A stretch of 59,932 nt of DNA from a virus: positions 1-59,932 of the IMG/VR virus record IMGVR_UViG_3300042560_001663. One strand, 5' to 3'. How positions within the stretch are numbered: the stretch's first letter is position 1; every line of letters starts with the position of its first letter. Positions 47,300-54,163 of the stretch are shown piece after piece. The notes beneath the pieces are model-generated. The model saw nothing but the letters and a program-made list of their open reading frames with translations. It did not search any database and had not been told where the DNA came from. A program made the position numbers and the translations under genes.

Positions 47300-47496
47300 T
47301 CTTTTACCTCAACTGTGGGAACATCAATCCATTTACCATTTTCAAGGGATTGAAGTTTATATAACATACGAGTATAAGTAATCTCCTTGTCTCTAAAAGG
47401 TGGAATCACTCTCAACCAGTGTAGAAACTTCGGCATATCTTCGCAAGTTTCAACTCCTTTGATTTTTGTTTCAGTTTTTAGGTATCGTAGTTTCAT
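47296..47496 (-). CDS. Hypothetical protein (66 aa)
   Basis: The ATG at 47496 gives MKLRYLKTETKIKGVETCED, then WLRVIPPFRDKEITYTRMLY. Beta-rich and basic. ATGA overlap with the membrane-protein gene. Function unknown. Confidence 0.7.
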   Translation of the reverse strand: MKLRYLKTETKIKGVETCEDMPKFLHWLRVIPPFRDKEITYTRMLYKLQSLENGKWIDVPTVEVKE

Positions 47497-47498
47497 AA

Positions 47499-47822
47499 TC
47501 AATCATCCCACGGAGCTTTGCGTTGAAGTAGTTTAGCAAGATTTTCGTTGTATTGTGGTGGTTCATTCAATCGTTCTACAAGAGCATCAAAGTCCTTTGC
47601 AGGTAACACAATGCGTTCTGGTTTTGCACCTTTACCCCAGAACTTCTCAAACTCCCATTGATAGTTCATATCCAACCATCCACCATTTAGAGAATGCCAA
47701 AACTCTCCCCAGATGTGATAATCATCAAAACGAAATCCTTCGTGAGACATCAAACGATACCACCACCAAAATGGTGTATAACTAAGAAACCTATTGCCTA
47801 TAATAAGTTTATGGAAGTTCAT
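47499..47822 (-). CDS. Hypothetical protein with DUF1778-like tail (107 aa)
   Basis: The ATG at 47822 gives MNFHKLIIGNRFLSYTPFWW. FDDYHIWGEFWHSLNGGWLD is aromatic-rich. The C terminus PERIVLPAKDFDALVERLNE, PPQYNENLAKLLQRKAPWDD matches the tail pattern of DUF1778/antitoxin-like proteins (xLxxxDFDALVExLxNPPxxNxxLxxLL). The front part resembles the next gene upstream, so a duplication-fusion is possible. Confidence 0.7.
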   Translation of the reverse strand: MNFHKLIIGNRFLSYTPFWWWYRLMSHEGFRFDDYHIWGEFWHSLNGGWLDMNYQWEFEKFWGKGAKPERIVLPAKDFDALVERLNEPPQYNENLAKLLQRKAPWDD

Positions 47823-48133
47823 TTCTTTGTCCAAGAATAAACATACATTTGCATCCAACCATCATTTAGTTCTGCCCACATTGCGTGAGGAAGTTTATAA
47901 GAATACTTTTTATCTCTCATCCAATAGGTGTATGCTTCCCAGGCATTTCCTACACCCTGCCAACCCCAAATAAAGTTTCTCCATTTGTCATTATCATACA
48001 CCCATTCATTATCAGTATCAAAAATATTAAATTTAAAATGAGGTTTGAAATCGTATTCAAAAAAATGTTTGTTATACTGTTTGCGAGTGTAGTTTTTGTA
48101 TCTTTGACGGAGATTGATAAGAGTGTTAATCAT
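47819..48133 (-). CDS. Hypothetical aromatic-rich protein (104 aa)
   Basis: MINTLINLRQRYKNYTRKQY, then DNDKWRNFIWGWQGVGNAWE and AMWAELNDGWMQMYVYSWTK. The end (xxWxELNDGWMQM) is similar to WHSLNGGWLDMN of the gene downstream, suggesting shared ancestry. Unusually many Trp/Tyr. Function unknown. Confidence 0.7.
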   Translation of the reverse strand: MINTLINLRQRYKNYTRKQYNKHFFEYDFKPHFKFNIFDTDNEWVYDNDKWRNFIWGWQGVGNAWEAYTYWMRDKKYSYKLPHAMWAELNDGWMQMYVYSWTKK

Positions 48134-48327
48134 ACAGTCTCATCCCATTCCTCATATCTGGTATTGATTTTACCAGCATTATTGAAAATATTCAAGTGTC
48201 CTATGCGACCATCCTCAAAATAGAATGCCATCCAAACGTGCTCACCTTCATCCATCACCTCATAATGATAGGATTTGATGTTGTCAAGTAGAAACTCGTC
48301 TGGGTTGAATAGTGTTTTATCGTCCAT
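48130..48327 (-). CDS. Hypothetical protein (65 aa)
   Basis: The ATG at 48327 touches the previous stop: MDDKTLFNPDEFLLDNIKSY, then HVWMAFYFEDGRIGHLNIFN. Probable beta sheet with a final acidic segment. Function unknown. Confidence 0.75.
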   Translation of the reverse strand: MDDKTLFNPDEFLLDNIKSYHYEVMDEGEHVWMAFYFEDGRIGHLNIFNNAGKINTRYEEWDETV

Positions 48328-48530
48328 TATTTTGCCTCCCAATACTTACCATCAGGGCCACAAAGAAACTCATACTCCCTCTCATAAGCACAACGATAAC
48401 CATTAGTCATTTGGGACACAAGGTTCAAATCATTAGGACGAAAACACAAATCCCAGTTATCATTTTTTCTAAGAATGTTTTCTACCCAATTCATACGATA
48501 ATACTTACAATCTTTACAGAGTTTAGTCAT
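48327..48530 (-). CDS. Cys-rich putative zinc-binding protein (67 aa)
   Basis: MTKLCKDCKYYRMNWVENIL, with Cys at 5, 8, 29, 47 and 57, then FLCGPDGKYWEAK. The pattern LCKDCKYYR...CxxP...YRCAxER...LCGPDGKYWE recurs in cyanophages and resembles a small zinc ribbon. Function unknown. Confidence 0.8.
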   Translation of the reverse strand: MTKLCKDCKYYRMNWVENILRKNDNWDLCFRPNDLNLVSQMTNGYRCAYEREYEFLCGPDGKYWEAK

Positions 48531-48846
48531 TTTTCAATTTCTTTTTAAGTTGATATTCACTCAATTTTTCACCATCATAATTGAAAAATGGTTTCTGTTC
48601 CGTGCAAATTTGAGATTTGAAATAAGTCTTTCCAGACCTTTGTGGAAACTCACCTTTAACAAATTCTTGGACATAGTTAATTTCCCCCACACAATTAGAT
48701 TGAAGATCACAACCCTCAAAGTATTTTGGGTTTTCATTCATAAACTTCAAAGTTGCATCTACCAACCTTGTATCTGGTTTAACTGGTTCTGTTGAAACTA
48801 ATTGAAATCCAAATCGGTTAAGTATTTTGTTAAGTAAGTTAATCAT
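48523..48846 (-). CDS. Hypothetical protein (107 aa)
   Basis: MINLLNKILNRFGFQLVSTE, then ENPKYFEGCDLQSNCVGEIN and a basic tail. Two Cys in the middle and one near CTEQKPFF. It starts at the stop of the paralogue-family gene upstream. Function unknown. Confidence 0.75.
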   Translation of the reverse strand: MINLLNKILNRFGFQLVSTEPVKPDTRLVDATLKFMNENPKYFEGCDLQSNCVGEINYVQEFVKGEFPQRSGKTYFKSQICTEQKPFFNYDGEKLSEYQLKKKLKND

Positions 48847-49043
48847 TTTTCAAGTTCCTCCGCAAGTTCATAAAGCATTCTAGCATCAACTACCATATCT
48901 TCACCATCACCAAAGTGATAGTATTGAAACTCATTCACAATCTCACGAACAGCAGTCGCAAGTGCTTCTCTCATATCATCTGTGGGTTCTACAATCAGTT
49001 CCCCACAAAATGCTTTCCAGATTGTTTGTGCTTTATTGTTCAT
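48843..49043 (-). CDS. Paralogue family H member (66 aa)
   Basis: MNNKAQTIWKAFCGELIVEP, then TDDMREALATAVREIVNEFQ and a final ARMLYELAEELEK. It shares the layout MTxxAQxIWxxF...ALxxxIREV...LxxIAxELE with the genes at 49578, 54378, 54738 and 57568. All-helical; function unknown. Confidence 0.75.
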   Translation of the reverse strand: MNNKAQTIWKAFCGELIVEPTDDMREALATAVREIVNEFQYYHFGDGEDMVVDARMLYELAEELEK

Positions 49044-49272
49044 CTTTTAAAAATAGTGCGTCAAGTCGTTCCCTATACAATCTTTCAAAATGTAATGTTA
49101 GTAAGTATTCATCATAAGTAATAGTCATATGATATTTACCTTTCAAAGTAAGAATAGTTTCCATATCTTTAACCTCAGTATGAGGCAAATTTAAAAACTC
49201 TTGATAGGTTATTAGTTTATCTTTATTTTCCTGAGGAAAATCAGGTTCTTGTGGAAAACCAAAATTAGTCAT
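49033..49272 (-). CDS. Hypothetical protein (79 aa)
   Basis: MTNFGFPQEPDFPQENKDKL, then KGKYHMTITYDEYLLTLHFE and a helical end. The proline-rich leader precedes a mixed fold. It overlaps the next gene by 11 bases. Function unknown. Confidence 0.7.
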   Translation of the reverse strand: MTNFGFPQEPDFPQENKDKLITYQEFLNLPHTEVKDMETILTLKGKYHMTITYDEYLLTLHFERLYRERLDALFLKDEQ

Positions 49273-49281
49273 CTTTTCTTC

Positions 49282-49503
49282 TCAATCAATCTCTTCAATT
49301 TGAATAATGTCTCCAAGACGTTCCTCTCCTTTAACTAATTCCCCCTGTTTAGTGAAATAAAATTCAAGAAACTCATACGCATATGTATCTCCAAAATGAG
49401 TAATAAACTTAATATAACCTTCGTGTGGATTTCTCTTATTCTGTCTAAAATTCACACTAACTTTCTTATCAACAAACTTTGAGAGGTCAATTTGAGAAGT
49501 CAT
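49282..49503 (-). CDS. Hypothetical protein (73 aa)
   Basis: MTSQIDLSKFVDKKVSVNFR, then GYIKFITHFGDTYAYEFLEF and an acidic end. An all-beta Sm/SH3-like pattern (VxVNFRQNK...GYIxF). It is preceded by the terminator-promoter at 49527. Function unknown. Confidence 0.75.
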   Translation of the reverse strand: MTSQIDLSKFVDKKVSVNFRQNKRNPHEGYIKFITHFGDTYAYEFLEFYFTKQGELVKGEERLGDIIQIEEID

Positions 49504-49526
49504 CAGGTGTCTGTGTGTATGAGAGT

Positions 49527-49554
49527 ATTATAAGGCAAAAAGGGGTCTTGTGGA
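49527..49554 (-). promoter_or_regulatory. Terminator-embedded promoter R (TCCACA-N16-TATAAT)
   Basis: Consensus -10 TATAAT directly after the T run of terminator 49537; the -35 TCCACA lies in its loop. GCCTTATAATACTCTCATACACA is shared word for word with boundaries U and V. Confidence 0.7.
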
Positions 49555-49560
49555 GACCCC
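49537..49560 (-). terminator. Intrinsic terminator with promoter in loop
   Basis: GGGGTC/GACCCC 6-bp stem, 7-base loop TCCACAA, then five T. It directly follows the box GACACTTAAACTGGCACA at the end of the 55-aa gene. Confidence 0.8.
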
Positions 49561-49577
49561 CTGTGCCAGTTTAAGTG

Positions 49578-49745
49578 TCATTCTGCCTCCAGTTCGTCAG
49601 CAATATCAAGAATGTTTTTTTCGGTAATACCAATATATTTCAATTGATTTACCACTTCACGAAGAGTGGCAGCAAGAGTTTCATTACCACGAAACTTTGG
49701 TTTCCAGTAAGTATCAAGGATTGCTTGTATCTGGTGTTCAGTCAT
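49578..49745 (-). CDS. Paralogue family H member (55 aa)
   Basis: MTEHQIQAILDTYWKPKFRG, then NETLAATLREVVNQLKYIGI and ILDIADELEAE. Shortest member of the family that includes 48843, 54378, 54738 and 57568. It is alone between two terminator-promoter boundaries, so it is independently controlled. Confidence 0.75.
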   Translation of the reverse strand: MTEHQIQAILDTYWKPKFRGNETLAATLREVVNQLKYIGITEKNILDIADELEAE

Positions 49746-49773
49746 TAGAAAGTTCCTCTGTGTGTATGAGAGT

Positions 49774-49802
49774 ATTATAGGGCATCAAGGGGCATCTGTG
49801 AA
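49774..49802 (-). promoter_or_regulatory. Terminator-embedded promoter S (TTCACA-N17-TATAAT)
   Basis: TATAAT with a -35 at exact 17-bp spacing in the loop of a weaker hairpin (GGCA/TGCC). It drives the 55-aa gene. Confidence 0.7.
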
Positions 49803-49838
49803 GTGCCTCTGTACAAGTTCTTCAAGTGTTTTCTATTC

Positions 49839-49961
49839 TCAATACAAACCATCCCTTCTTTGTCTGTTTTTTCTTTTCCTATCCATAAAATATTCAAGAA
49901 CACCAAATCCCATAGAAATAATAATATATGGAAGTAGGATTATCACAATAAATTCAATCAT
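49839..49961 (-). CDS. Tiny membrane peptide (40 aa)
   Basis: MIEFIVIILLPYIIISMGFG, then EYFMDRKRKNRQRRDG. One helix with a strongly basic cytoplasmic tail. It starts 8 bases after the previous stop. Similar in design to the peptides at 36548 and 58580. Confidence 0.65.
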   Translation of the reverse strand: MIEFIVIILLPYIIISMGFGVLEYFMDRKRKNRQRRDGLY

Positions 49962-49969
49962 CAGGTGTC

Positions 49970-50263
49970 TCAACTATAATTGAAGTGTAAATGAGTTTGC
50001 CAAATACCAAAAGATTTCTCTCTCAACATATAAGCAATCACATCAGGAAGAAATCGTGTGTATTTGTCAAGAAATTCCCGTTCTTCAAGTTCTTCTGTTC
50101 CTTGTAGATAAAAATCAATATCTACAAACTTCTCCCATCTTTTCTGGAAATAATCTTCTGGATATGATGGAGAGTTATTGCGGGAGATTTGTAGGAAGAT
50201 AGTTCTACCTTCACCAGTCCCATAATAATCAATCACATAATACTTGTAGAATGGTTCAGTCAT
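49970..50263 (-). CDS. Hypothetical protein (97 aa)
   Basis: MTEPFYKYYVIDYYGTGEGR, then EDYFQKRWEKFVDIDFYLQG and an acidic helix. Alpha/beta; no domain recognised. ATGA-coupled to the preceding gene. Confidence 0.75.
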   Translation of the reverse strand: MTEPFYKYYVIDYYGTGEGRTIFLQISRNNSPSYPEDYFQKRWEKFVDIDFYLQGTEELEEREFLDKYTRFLPDVIAYMLREKSFGIWQTHLHFNYS

Positions 50264-50478
50264 AATCCAATGTTTCTCACATATTCGTGTGCTGTTACTA
50301 TTTTTTGAAGGTCATTAACTTGACTTTTAAGTTCTTCAACTTCTTGTTTAAGTTCCCAAATATAATCCTTCAAGTTCCACTCAACATCACCAATCAGTTG
50401 AAATAGTTCTTCAAGTGTGAGTTCGTGATTGCGAGTTTCACTCCACTTTGCTCGTTCAGGTCTTTCACTCATAGTCAT
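50260..50478 (-). CDS. Coiled-coil protein (72 aa)
   Basis: MTMSERPERAKWSETRNHEL, then DVEWNLKDYIWELKQEVEEL and KSQVNDLQKIVTAHEYV. A clear coiled coil in the second half. An alternative ATG two codons on is possible. Function unknown. Confidence 0.75.
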   Translation of the reverse strand: MTMSERPERAKWSETRNHELTLEELFQLIGDVEWNLKDYIWELKQEVEELKSQVNDLQKIVTAHEYVRNIGL

Positions 50479-50642
50479 TATCCAATAAAGAGATTTGTAG
50501 AAATGTCGTAAAAGTATTGAGGTGGTTCGTCTGGTTTCTTTTCTGGTTCTGGTTGATAAGAACTTTGTGGTTTTTGTTGAGTTTTTAGATACTCTTTGAC
50601 TTCTTCCACACTCATTTCGTGAAGTTTTGGTTGTTCAGTCAT
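50478..50642 (-). CDS. Hypothetical Pro/Gln-rich protein (54 aa)
   Basis: MTEQPKLHEMSVEEVKEYLK, then a disordered stretch (QKPQSSYQPEPEKKPDEPPQ) and a short ending YFYDISTNLFIG. Its stop and the next start overlap as TAATG. Function unknown. Confidence 0.65.
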   Translation of the reverse strand: MTEQPKLHEMSVEEVKEYLKTQQKPQSSYQPEPEKKPDEPPQYFYDISTNLFIG

Positions 50643-50940
50643 TATTCTTCCTCACTCGTTCAAGAAACTCATCTGCTTGGTTACGAAGACCTTCAATCAA
50701 TCCCTCAATATCCTCAATCGCAATATTATTATACTCCCGATTGAGATATTCACAACGAATAGCATCAATCATACTTTCCATTGCAATAATCTGTTGATGC
50801 TCTGGTGTGATTGGTGTGCCGTGAGGAAGTCCAGAAGTTTCAAAATTGTGAAAGTCATTATATCGTTGCAGAATACGATTACTCTTCTCACGACGTTCTG
50901 CTTCCTCAAACATCGCATCAGGATAAGGTTCGCAGTCCAT
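50635..50940 (-). CDS. Hypothetical helical protein (101 aa)
   Basis: The ATG at 50940 gives MDCEPYPDAMFEEAERREKS, then helices (QQIIAMESMIDAIRCEYLNR, IEGLIEGLRNQADEFLERV). Starts after promoter T. Helical bundle, acidic; function unknown. Confidence 0.75.
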   Translation of the reverse strand: MDCEPYPDAMFEEAERREKSNRILQRYNDFHNFETSGLPHGTPITPEHQQIIAMESMIDAIRCEYLNREYNNIAIEDIEGLIEGLRNQADEFLERVRKNND

Positions 50941-50961
50941 AATGTTCCTTTGATTTCTTCT

Positions 50962-50990
50962 ATTATACAACAAAAAAGGGCACCTGTGAA
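50962..50990 (-). promoter_or_regulatory. Terminator-embedded promoter T (TTCACA-N17-TATAAT)
   Basis: Consensus -10 and a -35 in the loop of the terminator at 50972, at exact 17-bp spacing. Confidence 0.75.
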
Positions 50991-50996
50991 GTGCCC
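50972..50996 (-). terminator. Intrinsic terminator after homing endonuclease
   Basis: GGGCAC/GTGCCC perfect 6-bp stem, 7-base loop TTCACAG, then six T. It ends the endonuclease transcript and contains the next -35. Confidence 0.85.
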
Positions 50997-51019
50997 GTGT
51001 TCCAGTTTGTTAGGTGTCC

Positions 51020-51721
51020 TTATGATATTCTAACTCTTTGAGAAGTGTCTATACCTCGTGCTCTTTGATATCCTGTTAAAGTTCCAGGATGAGTAATAAA
51101 TCCAGTTTCTAAACACATCCACTTTTGAGAATTTGTAATTTTAGCATTCTCACTTCTTTGTTCTTTACTTAACGCAAATATACCAACTCCAAGTTCTTTT
51201 GCTTTTTTACCACCTATTCCTGTTTTACCTCCTTTACTGCTTGCTTTTTTCTTTTCTTCTTCGGGCATAGAAAAAAATCCAACACCAAGTTCTTTTGTTC
51301 TTTGACCTCCTTTTTTACCTCCAATTTTTCCAGCATTTTTTGAAAATTGAATTCTCTCTTCTTTTGAATATTTGAAGAAACCTCTTCTTAATTCATAATT
51401 CATCTTACCAACTTCTCTTTTTACATCAAGAGAAACCATACCACCACAATTTTCATTCAAACACCATTTATCGGTATTAAAAAATGGTTTGATTAATCTT
51501 TCTTCAACTTTATTTGCTTCCAACCAACCTTCATCGGTATAATCAAACATCTCTAATATTTGCTTCTTTGGAGTATAAAGTTCCCAACACCATTTGTTTG
51601 TTTTTGGAGAACCCCAATAATCATCATTAAAATATTTTTCCTTATGAACTCCATAATAGTAATATGGAACTTCTTCAAAAGTAATTTTATACAAGTATAT
51701 TCTTGGACTTTGTGAAGTCAT
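51020..51721 (-). CDS. GIY-YIG-like homing endonuclease (233 aa)
   Basis: IYLYKITFEEVPYYYYGVHK carries the GIY-YIG-like pair (YLYKI...YYYYGVHK), and NKVEERLIKPFFNTDKWCLN holds the catalytic Glu/Asn region, followed by NCGGMVSLD. Then come Lys/Gly-rich DNA-binding repeats (AGKIGGKKGGQRTKELGVGF repeated twice) and a C-terminal FITHPGTLTGYQRARGIDTS helix. It is a free-standing homing enzyme of the type common in T4-like phages. Like the one at 46260 it has a terminator plus exact late promoter before it and the recurring boundary element directly after it. Confidence 0.85.
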   Translation of the reverse strand: MTSQSPRIYLYKITFEEVPYYYYGVHKEKYFNDDYWGSPKTNKWCWELYTPKKQILEMFDYTDEGWLEANKVEERLIKPFFNTDKWCLNENCGGMVSLDVKREVGKMNYELRRGFFKYSKEERIQFSKNAGKIGGKKGGQRTKELGVGFFSMPEEEKKKASSKGGKTGIGGKKAKELGVGIFALSKEQRSENAKITNSQKWMCLETGFITHPGTLTGYQRARGIDTSQRVRIS

Positions 51722-51746
51722 CGTAATCTTGTTAGAACGGCATTAT

Positions 51747-51754
51747 TATTTATA
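51747..51754 (-). promoter_or_regulatory. T4-type late promoter (exact TATAAATA)
   Basis: About 26 bases before the endonuclease ATG, directly after a terminator T run. Confidence 0.7.
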
Positions 51755-51756
51755 AT

Positions 51757-51780
51757 AGAAAAGGTGCCCGAAAGCACCTA
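51757..51780 (-). terminator. Intrinsic terminator before homing endonuclease
   Basis: GGTGC/GCACC stem, 6-base loop TTTCGG, then TTTTCT on the minus strand. It should block early transcripts from entering the endonuclease gene. Confidence 0.75.
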
Positions 51781-51817
51781 ATCTGTCCGTAGAGAATTGC
51801 CGTTCCAACAGACATTT

Positions 51818-51973
51818 TTATTTATCAGTATCTTCTTTATTCTGTTTTTCTTTGAGTTTTTTTAATTGTTCTCTGCCATAATTCGTTAATTCGTGTTTTT
51901 TGTTGCGGAGTTCTTCTACTTCTTCTGGATTGAGTAGAAACCCATCAGGAATGTGACCGTATTCTTCAATCAT
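51818..51973 (-). CDS. Hypothetical helical protein (51 aa)
   Basis: MIEEYGHIPDGFLLNPEEVE, then a long charged helix (EQLKKLKEKQNKEDTDK). The start overlaps the stop of the membrane peptide upstream (ATGA). Function unknown. Confidence 0.65.
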   Translation of the reverse strand: MIEEYGHIPDGFLLNPEEVEELRNKKHELTNYGREQLKKLKEKQNKEDTDK

Positions 51974-52095
51974 TGTTGTTTATAAAAAAATAAATGTATC
52001 CAACGATTAATCCAATAGGTAGCAGTTACAAGAAACAACCATAATCCGATAAGACCAAAAAATAGAATAAACTCTTTAAGTTGTTCATTAGACAT
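51970..52095 (-). CDS. Tiny membrane peptide (41 aa)
   Basis: MSNEQLKEFILFFGLIGLWL, then FLVTATYWINRWIHLFFYKQ. One or two hydrophobic segments rich in Phe and Trp. Overlaps its downstream neighbour. Confidence 0.65.
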   Translation of the reverse strand: MSNEQLKEFILFFGLIGLWLFLVTATYWINRWIHLFFYKQQ

Positions 52096-52100
52096 TTTTT

Positions 52101-52316
52101 TCACCCATATCGTTCATTTTGTTCCATAGCATATTCTTTTTGATATTCCAGTTCCCTTTCAAGATACTCAATTTGTTCTTTGAGTTCTTTATTTTGCAGA
52201 TAGAGTTCCTCCAAGTGTGATGTGAGTTTATATGCGTTAATTTCGCACATTTCATAGACACCATCGGTTGTAAGGTCTCCAAAGATAGTTCTCCAATCGT
52301 CGGTTCTGTCAGTCAT
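52101..52316 (-). CDS. Coiled-coil protein (71 aa)
   Basis: The ATG at 52316 gives MTDRTDDWRTIFGDLTTDGV, then a long coiled coil (LEELYLQNKELKEQIEYLER). Overlaps the previous gene by 8 bases. Function unknown. Confidence 0.75.
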   Translation of the reverse strand: MTDRTDDWRTIFGDLTTDGVYEMCEINAYKLTSHLEELYLQNKELKEQIEYLERELEYQKEYAMEQNERYG

Positions 52317-52491
52317 AATATGTATTACAATTCCCATAATTTAAATAATACCAGAACAGTTCTCTCATTCTATCATCGTCTGTAAATCCGTCAAGATGGT
52401 TCCACATATGATTTCTCCAACTATACACACAATACTCAAAAAGATGGATTGATGTATAGATGTTCCACTTTTTCCAAGTGTCATTGTTCAT
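52309..52491 (-). CDS. Hypothetical aromatic-rich protein (60 aa)
   Basis: The ATG at 52491 gives MNNDTWKKWNIYTSIHLFEY, then CVYSWRNHMWNHLDGFTDDD. Many Trp and Tyr, similar in flavour to 47819. It overlaps the previous and next genes. Function unknown. Confidence 0.7.
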   Translation of the reverse strand: MNNDTWKKWNIYTSIHLFEYCVYSWRNHMWNHLDGFTDDDRMRELFWYYLNYGNCNTYYD

Positions 52492-52790
52492 CGCAGTTTC
52501 CTTTTTATTTTGGTAAGGCAATCATTAAAACCTTCTACACTACACTCAACATAAGCATTTTGACTTCCTGCTGCTGATTGTTCTTTCGGTAACCATTCTT
52601 CAATCTGTTCTACAAGTGTTTCAATGTTCTGCCCTGATGGATTGTTGTTGGTAAAGATTTCATCCCACCAATCAGCAATAATCTCATAAAGAGTAGTGGG
52701 TTTTGGTTTTTCTACTTTTTGATACTTTTCTCCACGAAAATAGATACAATCTCCGTCTTTGAGAATAACAGAGGGGTCAATTTCAGTCAT
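52488..52790 (-). CDS. Hypothetical acidic protein (100 aa)
   Basis: The ATG at 52790 gives MTEIDPSVILKDGDCIYFRG, then WWDEIFTNNNPSGQNIETLV and a Cys-containing end with KIKRKLR. The start VILKDGDCIYFRGExYxKVE is nearly repeated inside the 197-aa protein upstream (WFNEV...IYYRLE), so partial homology is possible. Function unknown. Confidence 0.7.
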   Translation of the reverse strand: MTEIDPSVILKDGDCIYFRGEKYQKVEKPKPTTLYEIIADWWDEIFTNNNPSGQNIETLVEQIEEWLPKEQSAAGSQNAYVECSVEGFNDCLTKIKRKLR

Positions 52791-53376
52791 ACTTTCCACC
52801 TTTTACTTCATTAAACCAAAGTCCTTCAAGAAGACGACGAGTTTCACCATCAATAATCTGCACCAACTTCACACGACTAACATCAACAGTAATATCTCCC
52901 TTTCTCTTATACCAAATAACAGAAGTTGGATATTCCAGACGATAATAAATCTCATCATTATAAGAGACAACCTCACCCTCAACAGTATCTTCAAGGTTCA
53001 TTCTTGGTTGAGATTTATCATTATAATCATCTTCTCTTACCTTCTCTTTGTATGCAAAATGAAAACCTGCTTGGAAACCTTGCCACCTCATTTCATCATA
53101 CTCGGAATCAGTTTCCAATTCAGGATATTGCCCCCACCAATCTTTGTATGCTTCTTCTACTGGTGATTTTGTTTTTTCCAGTTCTTCCAGAAGGGAAAGT
53201 TTGGATTTGAGCATTTTGATTTCTTGTTTTAGAAGTTCAATTTCTTTATTGGAATTCATTTGTTTAAGATAAGGAGTAGCATCCATCACACCATCTTTGA
53301 TTGCTTGTCTAAAAGCATTACGCAATCCATCGGCAACTTCTTCGGGATGCTGTGGTTTTGGTTGAAATTCAGTCAT
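52783..53376 (-). CDS. Hypothetical protein with coiled coil (197 aa)
   Basis: MTEFQPKPQHPEEVADGLRN, a coiled coil at about 40-75 (IELLKQEIKMLKSKLSLLEE), then MRWQGFQAGFHFAYKEKVRE and a beta-rich C-terminal third. The WQGFQAGFxxAxK helix is common in cyanophage small proteins, as is the coil-plus-tail layout. Function unknown. Confidence 0.8.
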   Translation of the reverse strand: MTEFQPKPQHPEEVADGLRNAFRQAIKDGVMDATPYLKQMNSNKEIELLKQEIKMLKSKLSLLEELEKTKSPVEEAYKDWWGQYPELETDSEYDEMRWQGFQAGFHFAYKEKVREDDYNDKSQPRMNLEDTVEGEVVSYNDEIYYRLEYPTSVIWYKRKGDITVDVSRVKLVQIIDGETRRLLEGLWFNEVKGGKYD

Positions 53377-53614
53377 TATTCGTCAGTCCTACTTCAAGTC
53401 CTTCCATTCTTCCCATATTATACCCCACAACAAACGCAGAGTGCAACCACTTGTGCATCAAATCCTGACGGGTCTTCACATCTTCTACTTCTGCATCACC
53501 ATAGAACCACTCGGATCGTAAGGAAAAACCACCATCAAGGTCATTAAACCATTCCTGAAATGCGTCTTCAATTGTATCATCAAAGTCCCAATCAGCAGTA
53601 GGATGGTTAGTCAT
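53369..53614 (-). CDS. Hypothetical protein (81 aa)
   Basis: MTNHPTADWDFDDTIEDAFQ, then EWFNDLDGGFSLRSEWFYGD and KWLHSAFVVGYNMGRMEGLE. The last helix resembles the WxxGFxxGYxxGxxxG pattern of 52783 and 53945. ATGA-coupled. Function unknown. Confidence 0.75.
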   Translation of the reverse strand: MTNHPTADWDFDDTIEDAFQEWFNDLDGGFSLRSEWFYGDAEVEDVKTRQDLMHKWLHSAFVVGYNMGRMEGLEVGLTNND

Positions 53615-53757
53615 TTTAAAATAACCTCCGTGCCTAAATTAACACAATACATAATCATATAGAAACCGAATATAGCAAGAAGAGTAAGTGGTTTGTTTCT
53701 TAAATGTTGTGCCAGGAAAAGATTACCAACAATAAGATAGAGATCTGATTTACTCAT
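53611..53757 (-). CDS. Single-helix membrane peptide (48 aa)
   Basis: MSKSDLYLIVGNLFLAQHLR, then PLTLLAIFGFYMIMYCVNLG. Two hydrophobic stretches. It overlaps both neighbours by 4 bases. Function unknown. Confidence 0.65.
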   Translation of the reverse strand: MSKSDLYLIVGNLFLAQHLRNKPLTLLAIFGFYMIMYCVNLGTEVILK

Positions 53758-53942
53758 AATGTATCAAAAGGTTGTTGTGGATCTTTGTGCCAACTTCTAT
53801 TGTAAGTAAGCCATTCTTCTTTTTGATGAGTCATCTGTGCCATCCAGTGTCTTCCGTCTTCATCAATCGCATCAAGATAATGAATACGGGTCTTTGGATC
53901 AATCACTCGTGTGATGTGTGTGAATTTTACTTCGTTAGTCAT
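53754..53942 (-). CDS. Hypothetical protein (62 aa)
   Basis: MTNEVKFTHITRVIDPKTRI, then HYLDAIDEDGRHWMAQMTHQ. Beta-rich first half with a basic-aromatic end. ATGA overlap with the membrane peptide. Function unknown. Confidence 0.75.
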   Translation of the reverse strand: MTNEVKFTHITRVIDPKTRIHYLDAIDEDGRHWMAQMTHQKEEWLTYNRSWHKDPQQPFDTL

Positions 53943-53944
53943 TT

Positions 53945-54163
53945 TTAACTCCCACTATGTTCATAAGATGCGTGTTCATATCCCTCACTATACCCTCTAT
54001 CATATCCATCGTTGTATCCATCTTCGTGCATTGTTAGGGCAAACTTCAAGAGTTGTTCTTCCCAACAATCCCAGTAATTAGATTGTGTCCCATCATCCTT
54101 TTCTCCCACAAATTCATCAAATCCACAAGTTTTAGCAAGTTTAAGGATTTCTTCGTTAGTCAT
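53945..54163 (-). CDS. Hypothetical protein with Gly-Tyr repeat tail (72 aa)
   Basis: The ATG at 54163 overlaps the upstream stop: MTNEEILKLAKTCGFDEFVG, then LLKFALTMHEDGYNDGYDRG and YSEGYEHASYEHSGS. The repeated GYxxGYxxGY pattern is a recurring tail in cyanophage small proteins. Function unknown. Confidence 0.75.
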   Translation of the reverse strand: MTNEEILKLAKTCGFDEFVGEKDDGTQSNYWDCWEEQLLKFALTMHEDGYNDGYDRGYSEGYEHASYEHSGS

